Below are positions 36,604 to 46,291 of a stretch of DNA of 64,000 bases, one piece after another. Source of the stretch: Lunatibacter salilacus (GTDB lineage Bacteria; Bacteroidota; Bacteroidia; Cytophagales; Cyclobacteriaceae); the NCBI RefSeq assembly GCF_009797935.1, contig NZ_VOLC01000017.1:1-64000 (forward strand), in the 5' to 3' direction. The notes under the pieces were generated by a model, which did no database searches, was not told the origin of the DNA, and worked only from the letters and a program-made list of their open reading frames with translations. The translations under genes and the position numbers were made by a program. The first letter of the stretch is position 1; each line of letters opens with the position of its first letter.

Positions 36604-38712
36604 TTAGAATCCTTCATTGACAATAACTATCTCATCAAATTTGGCGGCAAGCTCCGGGTCAAACTGGGCAAGTTTTATCCAGCTTTCATCGCCATATACT
36701 CCAACATTGTCCGTTTTAAAAGGTTTAAATCCGATCTTGCGGTAGGCACTGCTACGAAGGAACGAAAAGTCGGCATTTTTCGCATCTTTAAAATATGGAT
36801 TGGAAACAATGGATTTTTTGTCTTTCCCAAGCGCCTGCCATTCCTTAAATGATAACTGATCAAATTTTATTTCCGTAGTTCGTTCATCCCAGTATAGGTT
36901 TTGATCCGTCGTGAAATTTATTTTAGCCCAATTTGAACTCAACAGGCTCCCCTTGTCAAAAAGAACAATGTTATTGGTAAAAAAGAATGAATTGTGTTCT
37001 TCAACACGGGTGGCCTGAAGCTGGGCTTTGATGTTATAAGCGAATATATTGTTTCGAATATGATTGTCCTTTCCATAATGCTGGTGAAACCCGGAACTTT
37101 TGCAGGCATAGACCAAATTGTTTTCCATCAGTACACCCGTGGAGCCTTCGTCAGTGTACAGTCCCCAGCCTCCATAGGTAAGTGAATACACATGGTGAAT
37201 CACATTATTGCTCACTTCGGTTCCTTCAGACAACCCCAAGGTGTAAACACCTCCCATGTCACTTAGATCGCCCCATCCCAGATGGTGAATATGGTTGTAT
37301 TTAATTGTATTCCTTTTGGCAAAACTCGGAGTATAACCCCAAACCCACCCGACTGATACGCCTGAGTACCTAAAATCGGCAATTTCATTATGGGTTAATT
37401 GGTTGTCACTTGCGTGAAAGATGGTCGCACCTACCGCACAGGGGAAAACCCAACCTCCCGAACGGATGATATTGTTATCCACAAGAATTCTTCTAGAAAC
37501 GTCGTTCTCTAAGCCTTCCTTGGACCCTGCTGCAAAGGGGCCAATTTTTACACCACCTGCCCCCAAATCATGAAGGTAACAGCGCTGAATACTACTGTCT
37601 TCCACCCCTGCCCTCATCCAGATGGCTCCAATTCCCGTATGGGCTACTTCACAATCTACAAAATGAATATTTTCCGCATAATCTACCATGATAACAGATG
37701 GAATGGGTGCTGCTGCTTGAGCGGGTTCATTGCCTCCTTTTGGAGTGATATATCCGGCGACTTGAAAACTTATTCCTTCAAAATAAATATTTTGAACCCT
37801 TGCCTGTTTTTTTCCAGAAATGATTAAAAATTGATCTGTTACCGGTACCACCACTTCGGCAGTAGTCATGTCTTCGTCCTCTCTGGCCATGTAGAAAAGG
37901 GTACCATCTTTTTCCAAGAACCATTCTCCCGGCACATCAAGCCCTGACCGGATATTTTCCACAAAAAACCTCGAGTTTTTGTTTAGCGGATTCCAAGGCT
38001 TCATACCTTGGCCGGAAATATACAGGCTTCCGGTTTCTTCTTCATAGGCCTCGACAAACTTGCGCGTATTATCCCAATTATGATAAAACACTAACAAAAC
38101 ATCGCCAAGCTCCTTTTCCTGTTGCAATTGTAAACCCGACAAGGATTCTTTATCGGCAAATACCTGCTGAACTCCAAATTCAGGAGCCCTTCCGGAACCC
38201 TTTACCAAAACTGTTTCTTTCACCTCATCTACCTGAAAAAATGATCCCAAATTAGGAGTTCGGGCTCGTACTGCCCTATTCCCGTTCACATAAAGCTGTT
38301 CAAAATGCCATTTATATAAGCTAACTTCGGAAATATGCGTCTTCCACAGGTTATCTTTAACTCTTTCAAACCCACTTAACTTTTTCCCACCTGAGAAGAC
38401 AACTTTTTCTCCGGGTGCGGCCATGTACTTTACCGTAACCGTGGTATCCCCGCCATCCACCGGTCCAAGTTCCAAAGGTGAGTCCATGTAATACGTTCCG
38501 GACATAAAAATTATCCGAATAGTACGGTCTTCGGGAGATTCCTTCCTATAATTTCTAACAGCTTTTTTGGCTCCGTACACAGTGCCAAAGGGATCTTGTT
38601 CAGTTCCGGGATGAGTGTCGTCTCCATGGGGAGAGACAAAGAAGTCTTTGCCAAAAGCAGTTTCGGCAAAAAGACTGCAAAGAAAAATAATCAGGAAAAC
38701 TTTGGGCTTCAT
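36604..38712 (-). CDS. secreted right-handed beta-helix glycosidase, GH141-like
   Basis: A 702-residue exported protein with a signal peptide (LFAETAFGKDFF). The N-terminal pattern FFVSPHGDDTHPGTEQDPFG is typical of secreted beta-helix enzymes. Residues 330-620 carry repeated N-x-I/V-x-x-x rungs (NNIIRSGG, HNEIADFRYSG, YNHIHHLGWGD, NNVIHHVYSLTYGGWGLYTD, NNLVYACKS, NNIFAYNI) with acidic residues around SDMGGVYTLG and YTDEGS. This layout resembles GH141, which includes alpha-L-fucosidases and xylanases. Pectate-lyase-type beta-helix proteins are the alternative. It starts 55 bases upstream of the dehydrogenase/cytochrome gene. Confidence 0.75.
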   Translation of the reverse strand: MKPKVFLIIFLCSLFAETAFGKDFFVSPHGDDTHPGTEQDPFGTVYGAKKAVRNYRKESPEDRTIRIIFMSGTYYMDSPLELGPVDGGDTTVTVKYMAAPGEKVVFSGGKKLSGFERVKDNLWKTHISEVSLYKWHFEQLYVNGNRAVRARTPNLGSFFQVDEVKETVLVKGSGRAPEFGVQQVFADKESLSGLQLQQEKELGDVLLVFYHNWDNTRKFVEAYEEETGSLYISGQGMKPWNPLNKNSRFFVENIRSGLDVPGEWFLEKDGTLFYMAREDEDMTTAEVVVPVTDQFLIISGKKQARVQNIYFEGISFQVAGYITPKGGNEPAQAAAPIPSVIMVDYAENIHFVDCEVAHTGIGAIWMRAGVEDSSIQRCYLHDLGAGGVKIGPFAAGSKEGLENDVSRRILVDNNIIRSGGWVFPCAVGATIFHASDNQLTHNEIADFRYSGVSVGWVWGYTPSFAKRNTIKYNHIHHLGWGDLSDMGGVYTLGLSEGTEVSNNVIHHVYSLTYGGWGLYTDEGSTGVLMENNLVYACKSSGFHQHYGKDNHIRNNIFAYNIKAQLQATRVEEHNSFFFTNNIVLFDKGSLLSSNWAKINFTTDQNLYWDERTTEIKFDQLSFKEWQALGKDKKSIVSNPYFKDAKNADFSFLRSSAYRKIGFKPFKTDNVGVYGDESWIKLAQFDPELAAKFDEIVIVNEGF

Positions 38713-39159
38713 CAGGCTATAGTGATCTTTTGGGTCAGCATATTGAATTTGGCCCTCAATATATAAAAAGGATAGAACGGTAGGAAATAAATTCAGGAAT
38801 ACTTCTTAGAATGTGCGTAGAACTAAGGGGGTAGAGATTTGGTCAATTGCTTTACTACCATGTCCCAAATCAGAACGACTCCATGCAAGGTTGAAAACAT
38901 TCAAAAAATAAATCGAATTATTTTTAGGATGAAACGCAATTTTTTTTGCACAAATAACCTTATTGTATTTATCAAAAAACCATACAGATTCAATGCCTAT
39001 TTTCGCTTTTTTATTACTTACATGTTATGTATGTTTGATATGTAAAAGTTACTTTGGGGAGAATTTACCGCCTAGTTATAGTTGTTCTTCGTAAAACTCG
39101 TTTGTTGGACATACTTAAAAATGGTTGGCTAAGTCCAATTTGAGAAGGAGGAAAGAAAA
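38713..39159. other. spacer without recognisable gene
   Basis: About 450 AT-rich bases between the beta-helix gene and a small plus-strand gene. A 68-codon plus-strand frame at 38839-39045 has no domain, leader or codon bias and is not supported. Nothing else is seen. Confidence 0.5.
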
Positions 39160-39474
39160 ATGGGAGTTGGAATTGTGATTGTTTGTTTAATAAGTTTAGG
39201 ATTGATTTATATATACAAATCGGTACTCCAGGCTGGCGAAGATATGGAAACCGTTGACAGTGTTTCTGTAGAACAAAAATTAAAAAAGCCTGATGGATGG
39301 AAAGTAGGGAAATTACCTAAAGAGTTTAATGCAATCAAGCATCATTCCCAGGTAAAGGAATCCCAAAAATTTCCTGATTTATCAAAAAGCTTCTCCGATA
39401 AAAAAGTAAAATCCGTTGCCTTCCTGGGTAATGGCAAAATCCAATCGGGTATAAATATCCTTTTTTGGAAATAG
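39160..39474 (+). CDS. small single-helix membrane protein, tentative
   Basis: A 104-residue frame beginning at ATG 39160 just after an AGGAGG sequence, unusual for this genome and strong for translation. The N-terminus is one transmembrane helix (GVGIVIVCLISLGLIYIY), then an acidic/lysine-rich soluble part. The last 30 codons overlap the end of the convergent Omp85-type gene by 93 bases, so the C-terminus may be an artefact. No family is recognised. Confidence 0.45.
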   Translation: MGVGIVIVCLISLGLIYIYKSVLQAGEDMETVDSVSVEQKLKKPDGWKVGKLPKEFNAIKHHSQVKESQKFPDLSKSFSDKKVKSVAFLGNGKIQSGINILFWK

Positions 39475-40533
39475 CAGGAATCGTATACCTGTACCCGCAG
39501 ACCATACAAAAGAACTGGAGTTGAATTGGCTGAATTCCGGGAAAACTTGGGCTGCCCCCGCAAAAACCGCACCTCCTAACCGATCTGTAAAGCCTAATTT
39601 AAACGGTAAAAACCGGAGTTCAACCTGAGCTGCAAGTTGATTTTTATCTCTGTACCGACCTGTATAATATCCCCGCATCATGGATTCTCCTCCCATCAAT
39701 GATAATTGATTAAAGGGTACCGTGCCCATATTAAACTGCCCAAGTAGCTGTGTTGCGATGACGGTGTTTGGTGTCAACGGACGATAGAGCCTTGTATCGG
39801 ATATGACGGTAGTAAAATTAAATTCACTGTTCCAAAAAGGATTATATTGGAAAAAAGCCAGTTCCGAAAATAGTCCATTTCTCACATTTAACACATTATG
39901 TCGGTCATCATACACCAAACCTAACCCCATTCCCAAATTCGTAGAACCTTCATATCCTGATGGTAAATTCAAGGGGACATCTTCAACAGCTGGTACAAAT
40001 TCTACCTGACTAAGTCGTTGTAAATCCATTTCTACACCAAAAAACAGATTTTTTCTAATTTGCCTCAATACCCTCTCCTTGATCCAGACCTGATTGGCAT
40101 CCACCCTAGCCAGATAGTCTGCCGGAGAATCAGGCCCAATGCCATAATATAAAAGCGGAAAACTTTGAAGCCGAACCCGTCCCAAAAAAAACCATGAATT
40201 TCCCGGTGAATATAAGGCATGATCCAGCCATAGTCCATACTGGTTTTCCAATGTGAAAAAGGTGAAGCCATTAATTTCACTTAACCTGTTTGTGGTATCC
40301 CTATTGGCATAATATACATACAGTGTGCTAAAGCCTATTTCCCAACTCGTTTCAGGAGCATAAGCCAGCGTAGGATACATGAGAAACTGGGGCCTGGAAA
40401 TATCACTGGTATCGTTCAGTACGGAATTGATATATCGTTTAAAAAAACCCTGTGAAAGAACTGGATTTGATAGAGACAAAAGAAATGCAAAAACTAATAA
40501 CCCACCGATAAAAAATCTCCTGCCTTGATTCAT
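39382..40533 (-). CDS. Omp85/BamA-TamA-type outer-membrane barrel protein
   Basis: A 383-residue exported protein (signal peptide ending LSNPVLSQGF). It is mostly a C-terminal 16-strand-type barrel: GFSTLYVYYANRDTTNRLSE, GLGLVYDDRHNVLNVRNGLF, the conserved loop-6 signature GGESMMRGYYTGRYRDKNQL, and terminal strand GNGFYFFIGEAF. No POTRA domains precede it, which is usual in a common Bacteroidota branch (surface antigen D15-like). It may handle outer-membrane protein or lipid transfer. It is not operonic. Confidence 0.87.
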   Translation of the reverse strand: MNQGRRFFIGGLLVFAFLLSLSNPVLSQGFFKRYINSVLNDTSDISRPQFLMYPTLAYAPETSWEIGFSTLYVYYANRDTTNRLSEINGFTFFTLENQYGLWLDHALYSPGNSWFFLGRVRLQSFPLLYYGIGPDSPADYLARVDANQVWIKERVLRQIRKNLFFGVEMDLQRLSQVEFVPAVEDVPLNLPSGYEGSTNLGMGLGLVYDDRHNVLNVRNGLFSELAFFQYNPFWNSEFNFTTVISDTRLYRPLTPNTVIATQLLGQFNMGTVPFNQLSLMGGESMMRGYYTGRYRDKNQLAAQVELRFLPFKLGFTDRLGGAVFAGAAQVFPEFSQFNSSSFVWSAGTGIRFLLFPKKDIYTRLDFAITQEGNGFYFFIGEAF

Positions 40534-41097
40534 ATATTACGTTTTGCTATATCCGTAAAATTAACCTGAAAGGACGGAATTTTTATAGGAATGTTTGAAA
40601 ATTACTTCTTATTTTGATTCATTTATTGAATTGATAATTCAACTGATTGGATTTGGGGTTTCCCCAATAATCGAAATTGGCGTGCTAAACTTATAAAATC
40701 CACTAGTACGAAGACCACCATCTCGTTTTGTGTCTTCCTGACAAAATAAAAATAAAGACCAATAAGGTCACAAAGTTTTTTTAGAAAATTCTCCGTACCC
40801 CCCTATGTATTGCCTCCGTATTCTCCTATGGTTCTATTCAATAATTGACCTTAAAGGGAAAATATTTATTAGAGGTTAATTTAAGTGAAATGGATCATTC
40901 ATTGAGTTTATTTTGGGACCATTTGGTGGAATGTAAAATTAAGCACAAGCCTAATTTAATCAACTGAATAAAATCGTTTCGATTTTGGTTTGATTTCTCG
41001 GAACTTGACTTCCATAAACGGATAAAATGTTAATCATGTTAGGATGAATAAATTTTACCTGTTAAATTGGGGTTTCAGTGCAATAAATCAAACTATT
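40534..41097. other. long spacer with a decayed duplicated gene end
   Basis: About 560 bases between the Omp85-type gene and the PspC gene. From about 40840 a plus-strand frame carries a coding-like segment repeated elsewhere in the window (see repeat at 40873-40960). The first 300 bases are AT-rich with no recognised gene. Confidence 0.55.
40873..40960 (+). repeat. dispersed repeat copy 1 (coding-like)
   Basis: About 75-80% identical by eye to 63050-63137. Copy 1 reads open as EVNLSEMDHSLSLFWDHLVE and onwards to a TGA. The second copy preserves most of these residues but has an in-frame stop. Conservation of residues rather than only bases suggests the ends of two copies of a gene, possibly an element-encoded gene. 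The family is not recognised. Confidence 0.7.
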
Positions 41098-41292
41098 ATG
41101 GAGAAAAAATTGCAACGTTCAATTTCGAATAAAATGATAGCGGGAGTATGCGGAGGATTGGCTAACTACCTAGGTTGGAGTGCAGATAAAGTTCGCGTTC
41201 TGTATGTGGTTGTATCTATTCTAAGTGCGGCCTTTCCCGGAGCCTTGGTATATCTGATACTGTGGTTCGTCATGCCCGAGGAAGAATTTTGA
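41098..41292 (+). CDS. PspC-domain membrane protein
   Basis: A 64-residue protein: MEKKLQRSISNKMIAGVCGG is the standard start of PspC domains, followed by LANYLGWSADKVRVLYVVVS and a single transmembrane segment ending LWFVMPEEE. PspC-type proteins are envelope stress sensors or toxin-like membrane proteins. The ATG at 41098 is preferred to the longer frame from 41044. It precedes msrAB by about 50 bases, but shared transcription is unproven. Confidence 0.9.
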   Translation: MEKKLQRSISNKMIAGVCGGLANYLGWSADKVRVLYVVVSILSAAFPGALVYLILWFVMPEEEF

Positions 41293-41342
41293 ACATTATG
41301 TATCATATTTGGGTTTAAAGGGGTGAAAATTCATTAAATAAG

Positions 41343-42431
41343 ATGCATTACTCAAAAATAATTTTAACCGTAATATTCAGTTACCTTTCTTTTATTTCCT
41401 GCTCTGCCAATAAGCCGGAAAACGGAGATAAGGAAGAAGTAGCTATTGAAAATTATAAGGGCAAGAAGGAATCGGCCACTTTTGCGGGTGGCTGCTTTTG
41501 GTGCATTGAGGCTCCATTTGAAGGTATTGACGGCATTTTGTCTGTGGTATCCGGTTATTCCGGAGGGAAGGAAAAAAACCCCACGTATTCGCAGGTGTCT
41601 GGAGGAAAGACGTCGCATAAAGAAGCGGTGCAGGTTACGTTTGACCCCGATATTATCAGCTATGCGGAGATAATCGACATTTTCTGGCAACAGTTTGATC
41701 CTACAGATGAAGGTGGTTCCTTTTATGACAGAGGAAGTCAGTACGAATCCGCCATATTTTTTCACAATAACAATCAGAAATCGGTGGCAGAGGATTCAAA
41801 GAAACGGTTACAATCATCCGGTATTTTTGATTCCCCTATTGTTACCCCTATTGTCAAATATTCCAACTTCTACTCCGCAGAAGAGTACCACCAGGATTAT
41901 TATAAAAAGAGTCCCAGGGAATACAAGTCTTATAGAACAGGTTCGGGAAGAGACCGCTTTATCAGTCAGCATTGGGAACTTCCCAATGCCGATAAATATA
42001 AAAAAAGGTCCAAATCTGAATTGAAAGCACATTTGACAAGCCTACAATACCAGGTAACCATGGAAGAGGCTACCGAGAGGGCCTTTGACAATATGTATAA
42101 CGAAAATAAAGAAGCGGGAATTTACGTTTGCATTGTTTCCGGAGCACCGCTTTTTAGTTCGAAAGACAAATATGAATCTTATTCCGGCTGGCCAAGTTTT
42201 ACCAAACCTATAGATGCGCGCTATCTGGACAAGCCTGTGGATCGAAGCGCAGGTATGGTCCGCGTAGAAGTTAGAAGTAAGTTGGGTGACTCCCACCTAG
42301 GTCATGTGTTCAATGATGGACCTGATCCTACGGGATTACGGTATTGCATGAACTCCGCTGCAATGAAATTTATCCCCAAGGCCGAAATGAAAAACCAAGG
42401 ATATGAGGCTTATCTGTGGAAGGTAGAATAG
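41343..42431 (+). CDS. msrAB: lipoprotein bifunctional methionine sulfoxide reductase MsrA-MsrB
   Basis: A 362-residue lipoprotein (lipobox YLSFISC, about Cys 20), so repair of oxidised methionines would occur outside the cytoplasm. MsrA: catalytic GCFWCIEAPFEGIDG, then GYSGGKEKNPTYSQVSGGKT and the YHQDYYKK block. MsrB: GIYVCIVSGAPLFSS, GWPSFTKPID, LGDSHLGHVFNDGP and catalytic Cys in RYCMNSAAM. The MsrB domain lacks the usual zinc-binding CxxC pairs. MsrA reduces the S and MsrB the R sulfoxide. A terminator follows at 42460. Confidence 0.93.
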   Translation: MHYSKIILTVIFSYLSFISCSANKPENGDKEEVAIENYKGKKESATFAGGCFWCIEAPFEGIDGILSVVSGYSGGKEKNPTYSQVSGGKTSHKEAVQVTFDPDIISYAEIIDIFWQQFDPTDEGGSFYDRGSQYESAIFFHNNNQKSVAEDSKKRLQSSGIFDSPIVTPIVKYSNFYSAEEYHQDYYKKSPREYKSYRTGSGRDRFISQHWELPNADKYKKRSKSELKAHLTSLQYQVTMEEATERAFDNMYNENKEAGIYVCIVSGAPLFSSKDKYESYSGWPSFTKPIDARYLDKPVDRSAGMVRVEVRSKLGDSHLGHVFNDGPDPTGLRYCMNSAAMKFIPKAEMKNQGYEAYLWKVE

Positions 42432-42459
42432 TACCCCTTAAGCTTATATTCAAAATTTA

Positions 42460-42494
42460 AACCCAACTTGAAATTTTCATGTTGGGTTTTTTTG
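42460..42494 (+). terminator. terminator after msrAB
   Basis: Stem AACCCAAC / GTTGGGTT with a 13-base loop and seven-base T run. Confidence 0.85.
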
Positions 42495-42644
42495 TTATGA
42501 AGGTAGTAGACATAAAGAAGGCACTCCAAAATAATGACAAGAAATATTTTGGTTTATTTTTTTCTAGATAAGCCAACTTTTATTTTAATTTTTATATTTT
42601 TAACAGATACAAAATGGAATTATACTCACCTACCCCACTTTAAA

Positions 42645-44276
42645 ATGAGATTGTTAGTCTTGGTTGTACTTGGATTGGTTTGTAGTCAGTGTCAGAAAGT
42701 CAAACATGAAGATCCCCATTTTCAGGAGGCTTTGGAAAATGGCTATCTAGCTCACGAAGGGTTTAAAAGATGTTTGGACTATGTTTATGCGTGGCTGGAA
42801 TTTGCAGATCCCCAATCCGGTTTGATTCCCAGAAACCTGACCGATTCAAAGGACTTTTGGAACGCAAAGGATGCGGCAGCGGACAATTACCCCTTTATGG
42901 TACTGACAGCAGCTATTTTGGATAAGGAATTGTATGATGGCCCGATGAAGGCAATTCTTGAAACAGAACAACGACTAACTAACCGTCTCGACCGATTGCC
43001 GGATGACTGGTCCTTTTCTAAACGGGATTTTGTGTCCGAAGAAATTGATAGGGATGAAATTATATTCGGTTCTTCGGAATATGTGAAAGACGGTTTGTTG
43101 CCTTTAACGGAGTATATAGGAATGACACCATGGTCTGAACGTATGATAGGAATGGTGGATGATATATGGAAAAATGCCAGGTATGAAACTCCTTTTGGGT
43201 TGATTCCTTCCCAGAATGTGGAAGTAAATGGGGAGCTCTTGCAGGTGCTTTCCCGAGTCTATTGGATGACCGGAAATCAGAAATATTTGGATTGGGCGTT
43301 TCGGTTGGGAGACTATTATTTGTTGGGGGAAAACCATCCCACCCGGGATTCGGACCTGATCCGACTTCGTGACCATGGCTGCGAGATCGTCTCCGGACTG
43401 TGTGAGCTTTACCTTACAAGTGCCTTTGCCAAGCCGGAAAAAAAAGCCGCTTACCAACCACAAATCTATGAAATGCTTGACCGTATTTTGGAAGTAGGAA
43501 CCAATGAGCACGGTTTGTTTTACAATCAAGTGAACCCCATAACAGGCGAAATACTTAATGATGGTATAGCGGACACTTGGGGATATACCTTTAACGCATA
43601 CTACGGTGTATACATGCTTGATGGGCACGAGCCTTATAGGGATGCACTCCTAAAAGCCTTTGATAATTTGCATGAATATACGTATTACGACTGGGAAAGA
43701 GGAAGCCAAGACGGCTATGCGGATGCTATTGAAAGTGCCTTGAACCTATATAATAGAGAACGCATACCTAGCGCCAAAGAATGGATAGACAGTCAAACAC
43801 AGGTAATGTGGTCCATGCAGGATTCTTCCCATCGCAGTGGAACGGAGGCATACCGGGGAATCGGTATCCTCGAAGGATGGCACGGTGACGGGAATTTTGC
43901 TCGTACTACCATCATGTATTGTTTATATAAAACGCTTGGAACCACCATTTCCCCTTGGAGTGAAAATGTATATTTCGGTGCGGTACAAGACGGGGAAGAC
44001 CTCAAGGTTTCAATCCTCTCTGATGCAGATTGGAATGGTAAGATTCATTTTGACTATGCCCGACACCAAAAGATTTTTAACCTTCCTTTGGACTATCCAC
44101 GGATAAACCAATTTCCGGAATGGTTTACGGTAGATGCGTCAAAAAGCTATCTAGTACATTTTGTTCATGAAGGAAAAACGAGGCGTTTTACGGGCAACGA
44201 ACTGATAAATGGTATTGAAATTACCGCAGAAGAAAACATAGGGGTTTACCTGATAGTGGAACCTCATGAGGAATAA
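42645..44276 (+). CDS. lipoprotein with alpha/alpha-barrel glycosidase-like fold
   Basis: A 543-residue lipoprotein (lipobox LGLVCSQC near residue 16). The body is all-helical and resembles the (alpha/alpha)6 barrels of glycoside hydrolases and lyases: FADPQSGLIPRNLTDSKDFW, AAADNYPFMVLTAAIL, WMTGNQKYLDWAFRLGDYYL, and RIPSAKEWIDSQTQVMWSMQ. A small beta domain follows (EDLKVSILSDADWNGKIHFD). I cannot assign a GH or PL family or catalytic residues with confidence. The frame extends to 42534, but the ATG at 42645 starts the leader. It is probably transcribed alone. Confidence 0.75.
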   Translation: MRLLVLVVLGLVCSQCQKVKHEDPHFQEALENGYLAHEGFKRCLDYVYAWLEFADPQSGLIPRNLTDSKDFWNAKDAAADNYPFMVLTAAILDKELYDGPMKAILETEQRLTNRLDRLPDDWSFSKRDFVSEEIDRDEIIFGSSEYVKDGLLPLTEYIGMTPWSERMIGMVDDIWKNARYETPFGLIPSQNVEVNGELLQVLSRVYWMTGNQKYLDWAFRLGDYYLLGENHPTRDSDLIRLRDHGCEIVSGLCELYLTSAFAKPEKKAAYQPQIYEMLDRILEVGTNEHGLFYNQVNPITGEILNDGIADTWGYTFNAYYGVYMLDGHEPYRDALLKAFDNLHEYTYYDWERGSQDGYADAIESALNLYNRERIPSAKEWIDSQTQVMWSMQDSSHRSGTEAYRGIGILEGWHGDGNFARTTIMYCLYKTLGTTISPWSENVYFGAVQDGEDLKVSILSDADWNGKIHFDYARHQKIFNLPLDYPRINQFPEWFTVDASKSYLVHFVHEGKTRRFTGNELINGIEITAEENIGVYLIVEPHEE

Positions 44277-44296
44277 TGGTTAAATCAAACTAATTC

Positions 44297-45505
44297 CTAC
44301 GCATTTAAGGACTGAATTAATCCTTTGATTTTTTGATTTTCAATTTCCCTGATTAAATCTTCAGCAACAATTAAGACAGGTTGATTTGTAAAGCCATTGT
44401 CTCTTAGGTAATGTACCAATTTTAACACCATAAATCCATCCATCCACTGCCAAAAGCGACGAAAAAAAACATCATGACTCTTGGATTGCTGTTTCATTTG
44501 GTTAATCTTTTCTTTCAAACGGTGTTTGAGCAAAAAAGCCGCAACTTCCGGATTGAGGTTGTCAAATGAAACCTCTTGGATATACCAGTTTGACACCTGT
44601 TTGAAAAATTCTTTTAAAATTAAGTAGATTTTACTTGAATAGGTAGTCCTTAACTCCCTGTTAGTCATCCACTCCCACTGTGCCCTCCCTGTTCCAAACG
44701 GAACTCTGTCCGAAATCCTGCAAGAAGGGTAAACGGTAGCAGGTATATACTCAAAGCCCCCCAAGGGAAGAAGTTTGTGCATAAAATAGAAATCCTCCCC
44801 GGCTTTTCTGCGGTTCATACCTCCTGCTTTGGCATAGGCAGAAGCCCTCACAGACATGCATGACCCGACCGTATGCACGGCAAAAGGATAACCTGCATTT
44901 GCCAGGCCTAATATGTGGCATCGTAAATGAAGCTCGTACTCAATAATTCCCTGCCTTAGCATGGAATTGGTTTCATTTTCCCAATCATGACAAAATTCGA
45001 AATGTCCCATTATTAACTCCATATTTTCAAAGGATTTTTCCGCAGCAGTAAAATAATTTTTCGATACCGTGCAATCCGCATCTAGGCAAAGGATAGGCCC
45101 ATCTTTATCCAACCAACACCACCTTCTCAATGCTTCATCCATGCCTATCTTTCTGGCCAGTCCTGCACCCGCAAATTTTATTGGCAACTTTTCTTCACGA
45201 ATGATAAAAATCTTCATAAAGGGTGGGCAATGAGTTGTGATCCAGTTTTCAATTTGATCAACCGTCTTTTGATTGATGATGATAATTTTTGTGTCGGATC
45301 CCTCAGGTGCATTCACAATAATAAAGATTTCCAGACTTCCCTTTGGAGGATCACAGGAAGCTAAGGAAGCTAACGTCGGTAAAATATCAGGTTCTTTAAA
45401 ACTTGGAATGACTACGATCAAACCCAGGGTCGGATCAGGAATACGGTCTATATAGGGTGGGTTTACCAAAAATCTCCGGGTATAGGTATCTAATAATTGC
45501 CTCAT
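44297..45505 (-). CDS. glycosyltransferase family 2 protein
   Basis: A 402-residue cytoplasmic or membrane-associated GT-A enzyme. Nucleotide-sugar binding: LGLIVVIPSFKEPDILPTLA; metal site DADC (ILCLDADCTVSKNYF); acceptor region GEDFYFMHKLLPLGG. It lacks obvious multi-pass membrane segments. It transfers a sugar from a nucleotide donor to an unknown acceptor, perhaps envelope glycan or glycolipid. It converges on the alpha/alpha-barrel gene with 20 bases between stops. Confidence 0.87.
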   Translation of the reverse strand: MRQLLDTYTRRFLVNPPYIDRIPDPTLGLIVVIPSFKEPDILPTLASLASCDPPKGSLEIFIIVNAPEGSDTKIIIINQKTVDQIENWITTHCPPFMKIFIIREEKLPIKFAGAGLARKIGMDEALRRWCWLDKDGPILCLDADCTVSKNYFTAAEKSFENMELIMGHFEFCHDWENETNSMLRQGIIEYELHLRCHILGLANAGYPFAVHTVGSCMSVRASAYAKAGGMNRRKAGEDFYFMHKLLPLGGFEYIPATVYPSCRISDRVPFGTGRAQWEWMTNRELRTTYSSKIYLILKEFFKQVSNWYIQEVSFDNLNPEVAAFLLKHRLKEKINQMKQQSKSHDVFFRRFWQWMDGFMVLKLVHYLRDNGFTNQPVLIVAEDLIREIENQKIKGLIQSLNA

Positions 45506-45676
45506 ATGGGTATGTATAATTTTTGGGTAGAAAAAAGGAAAATAGAAAAGATTACTGCCAATTTCCTAGATTCCTTTTACTGTGAAAATAAATCATTTAT
45601 CCAACTAAACCCAATTTGATTTTTAGATCGCTACTAAACTATCTTTCCTGGCAAAAGCAAAATAAAAAAGAATGGA

Positions 45677-45684
45677 TATCTTTG
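45677..45684 (+). promoter_or_regulatory. -7 box for miaE
   Basis: TATCTTTG fits the TAnnTTTG consensus and lies 19 bases before the miaE start codon. A matching -33 TTG was not found at the right distance. Confidence 0.4.
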
Positions 45685-45703
45685 AGTCAACCAAGATAGA
45701 CCG

Positions 45704-46291
45704 ATGAAATATTCCATTGATTTAAAAGTCCCCTCATCCCAAGCCTGGCTGGAAGCGGTAATGGCGGACTTTGATTCTTTTTTGCAGGACCATGCCGATT
45801 GTGAACGCAAGGCATCAGCTATGGCTACATCCCTTATCGCCAAATATCCTGACAGGACTAAGATTATTCCTGATATGATAGAAACTGCCATTGAGGAGTT
45901 GGAACATTTTCATCAGGTCTTTGACCTGATGCAAAAAAGAGGTGTTCCCCTAAACCGTGATATGAAGGAAGATCCTTATATCAAACAACTTACCCCGTTG
46001 ACTCATGGAGGCACCGCAGATTCCCGATTCCTATCCCGGATGTTATTGGGATCCATCGTGGAATGCCGGGGTTGTGAGCGGTTTAAGATGGTTGCTGAAG
46101 CCCAAGACGAGGAAGAACTGCAGAAATTCTACAAAAGGCTTTGGGCCTCAGAAGCCAAACACGGGAATATTTTCGTGGAGCTGGCACTGGAATATTTTGA
46201 TGAGAAAACTGTATATACCCGATTGCATGAGATGATGGAGTTTGAGGGAGAGGTGGTTAAGAACCTGACTATCCGTTCGGCCCTTCACTAA
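45704..46291 (+). CDS. miaE: tRNA-(ms2io6A37) hydroxylase MiaE
   Basis: A 195-residue non-haem di-iron enzyme that hydroxylates the isopentenyl group on A37 of tRNAs reading UNN codons. Carboxylate/His ligands appear in order: DCERKASAMATSLI, AIEELEHFHQVFDLM, ECRGCERFKMVAEA and WASEAKHGNIFVELAL, two E-x-x-H-type pairs as in ferritin-like proteins. Length and start are normal for the short bacterial form. It is monocistronic with a probable own promoter. Confidence 0.92.
   Translation: MKYSIDLKVPSSQAWLEAVMADFDSFLQDHADCERKASAMATSLIAKYPDRTKIIPDMIETAIEELEHFHQVFDLMQKRGVPLNRDMKEDPYIKQLTPLTHGGTADSRFLSRMLLGSIVECRGCERFKMVAEAQDEEELQKFYKRLWASEAKHGNIFVELALEYFDEKTVYTRLHEMMEFEGEVVKNLTIRSALH

Noticed and set aside
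38839-39045. 68-codon plus-strand gene
   Set aside because: AT-driven open frame with no start context, domain or coding bias.
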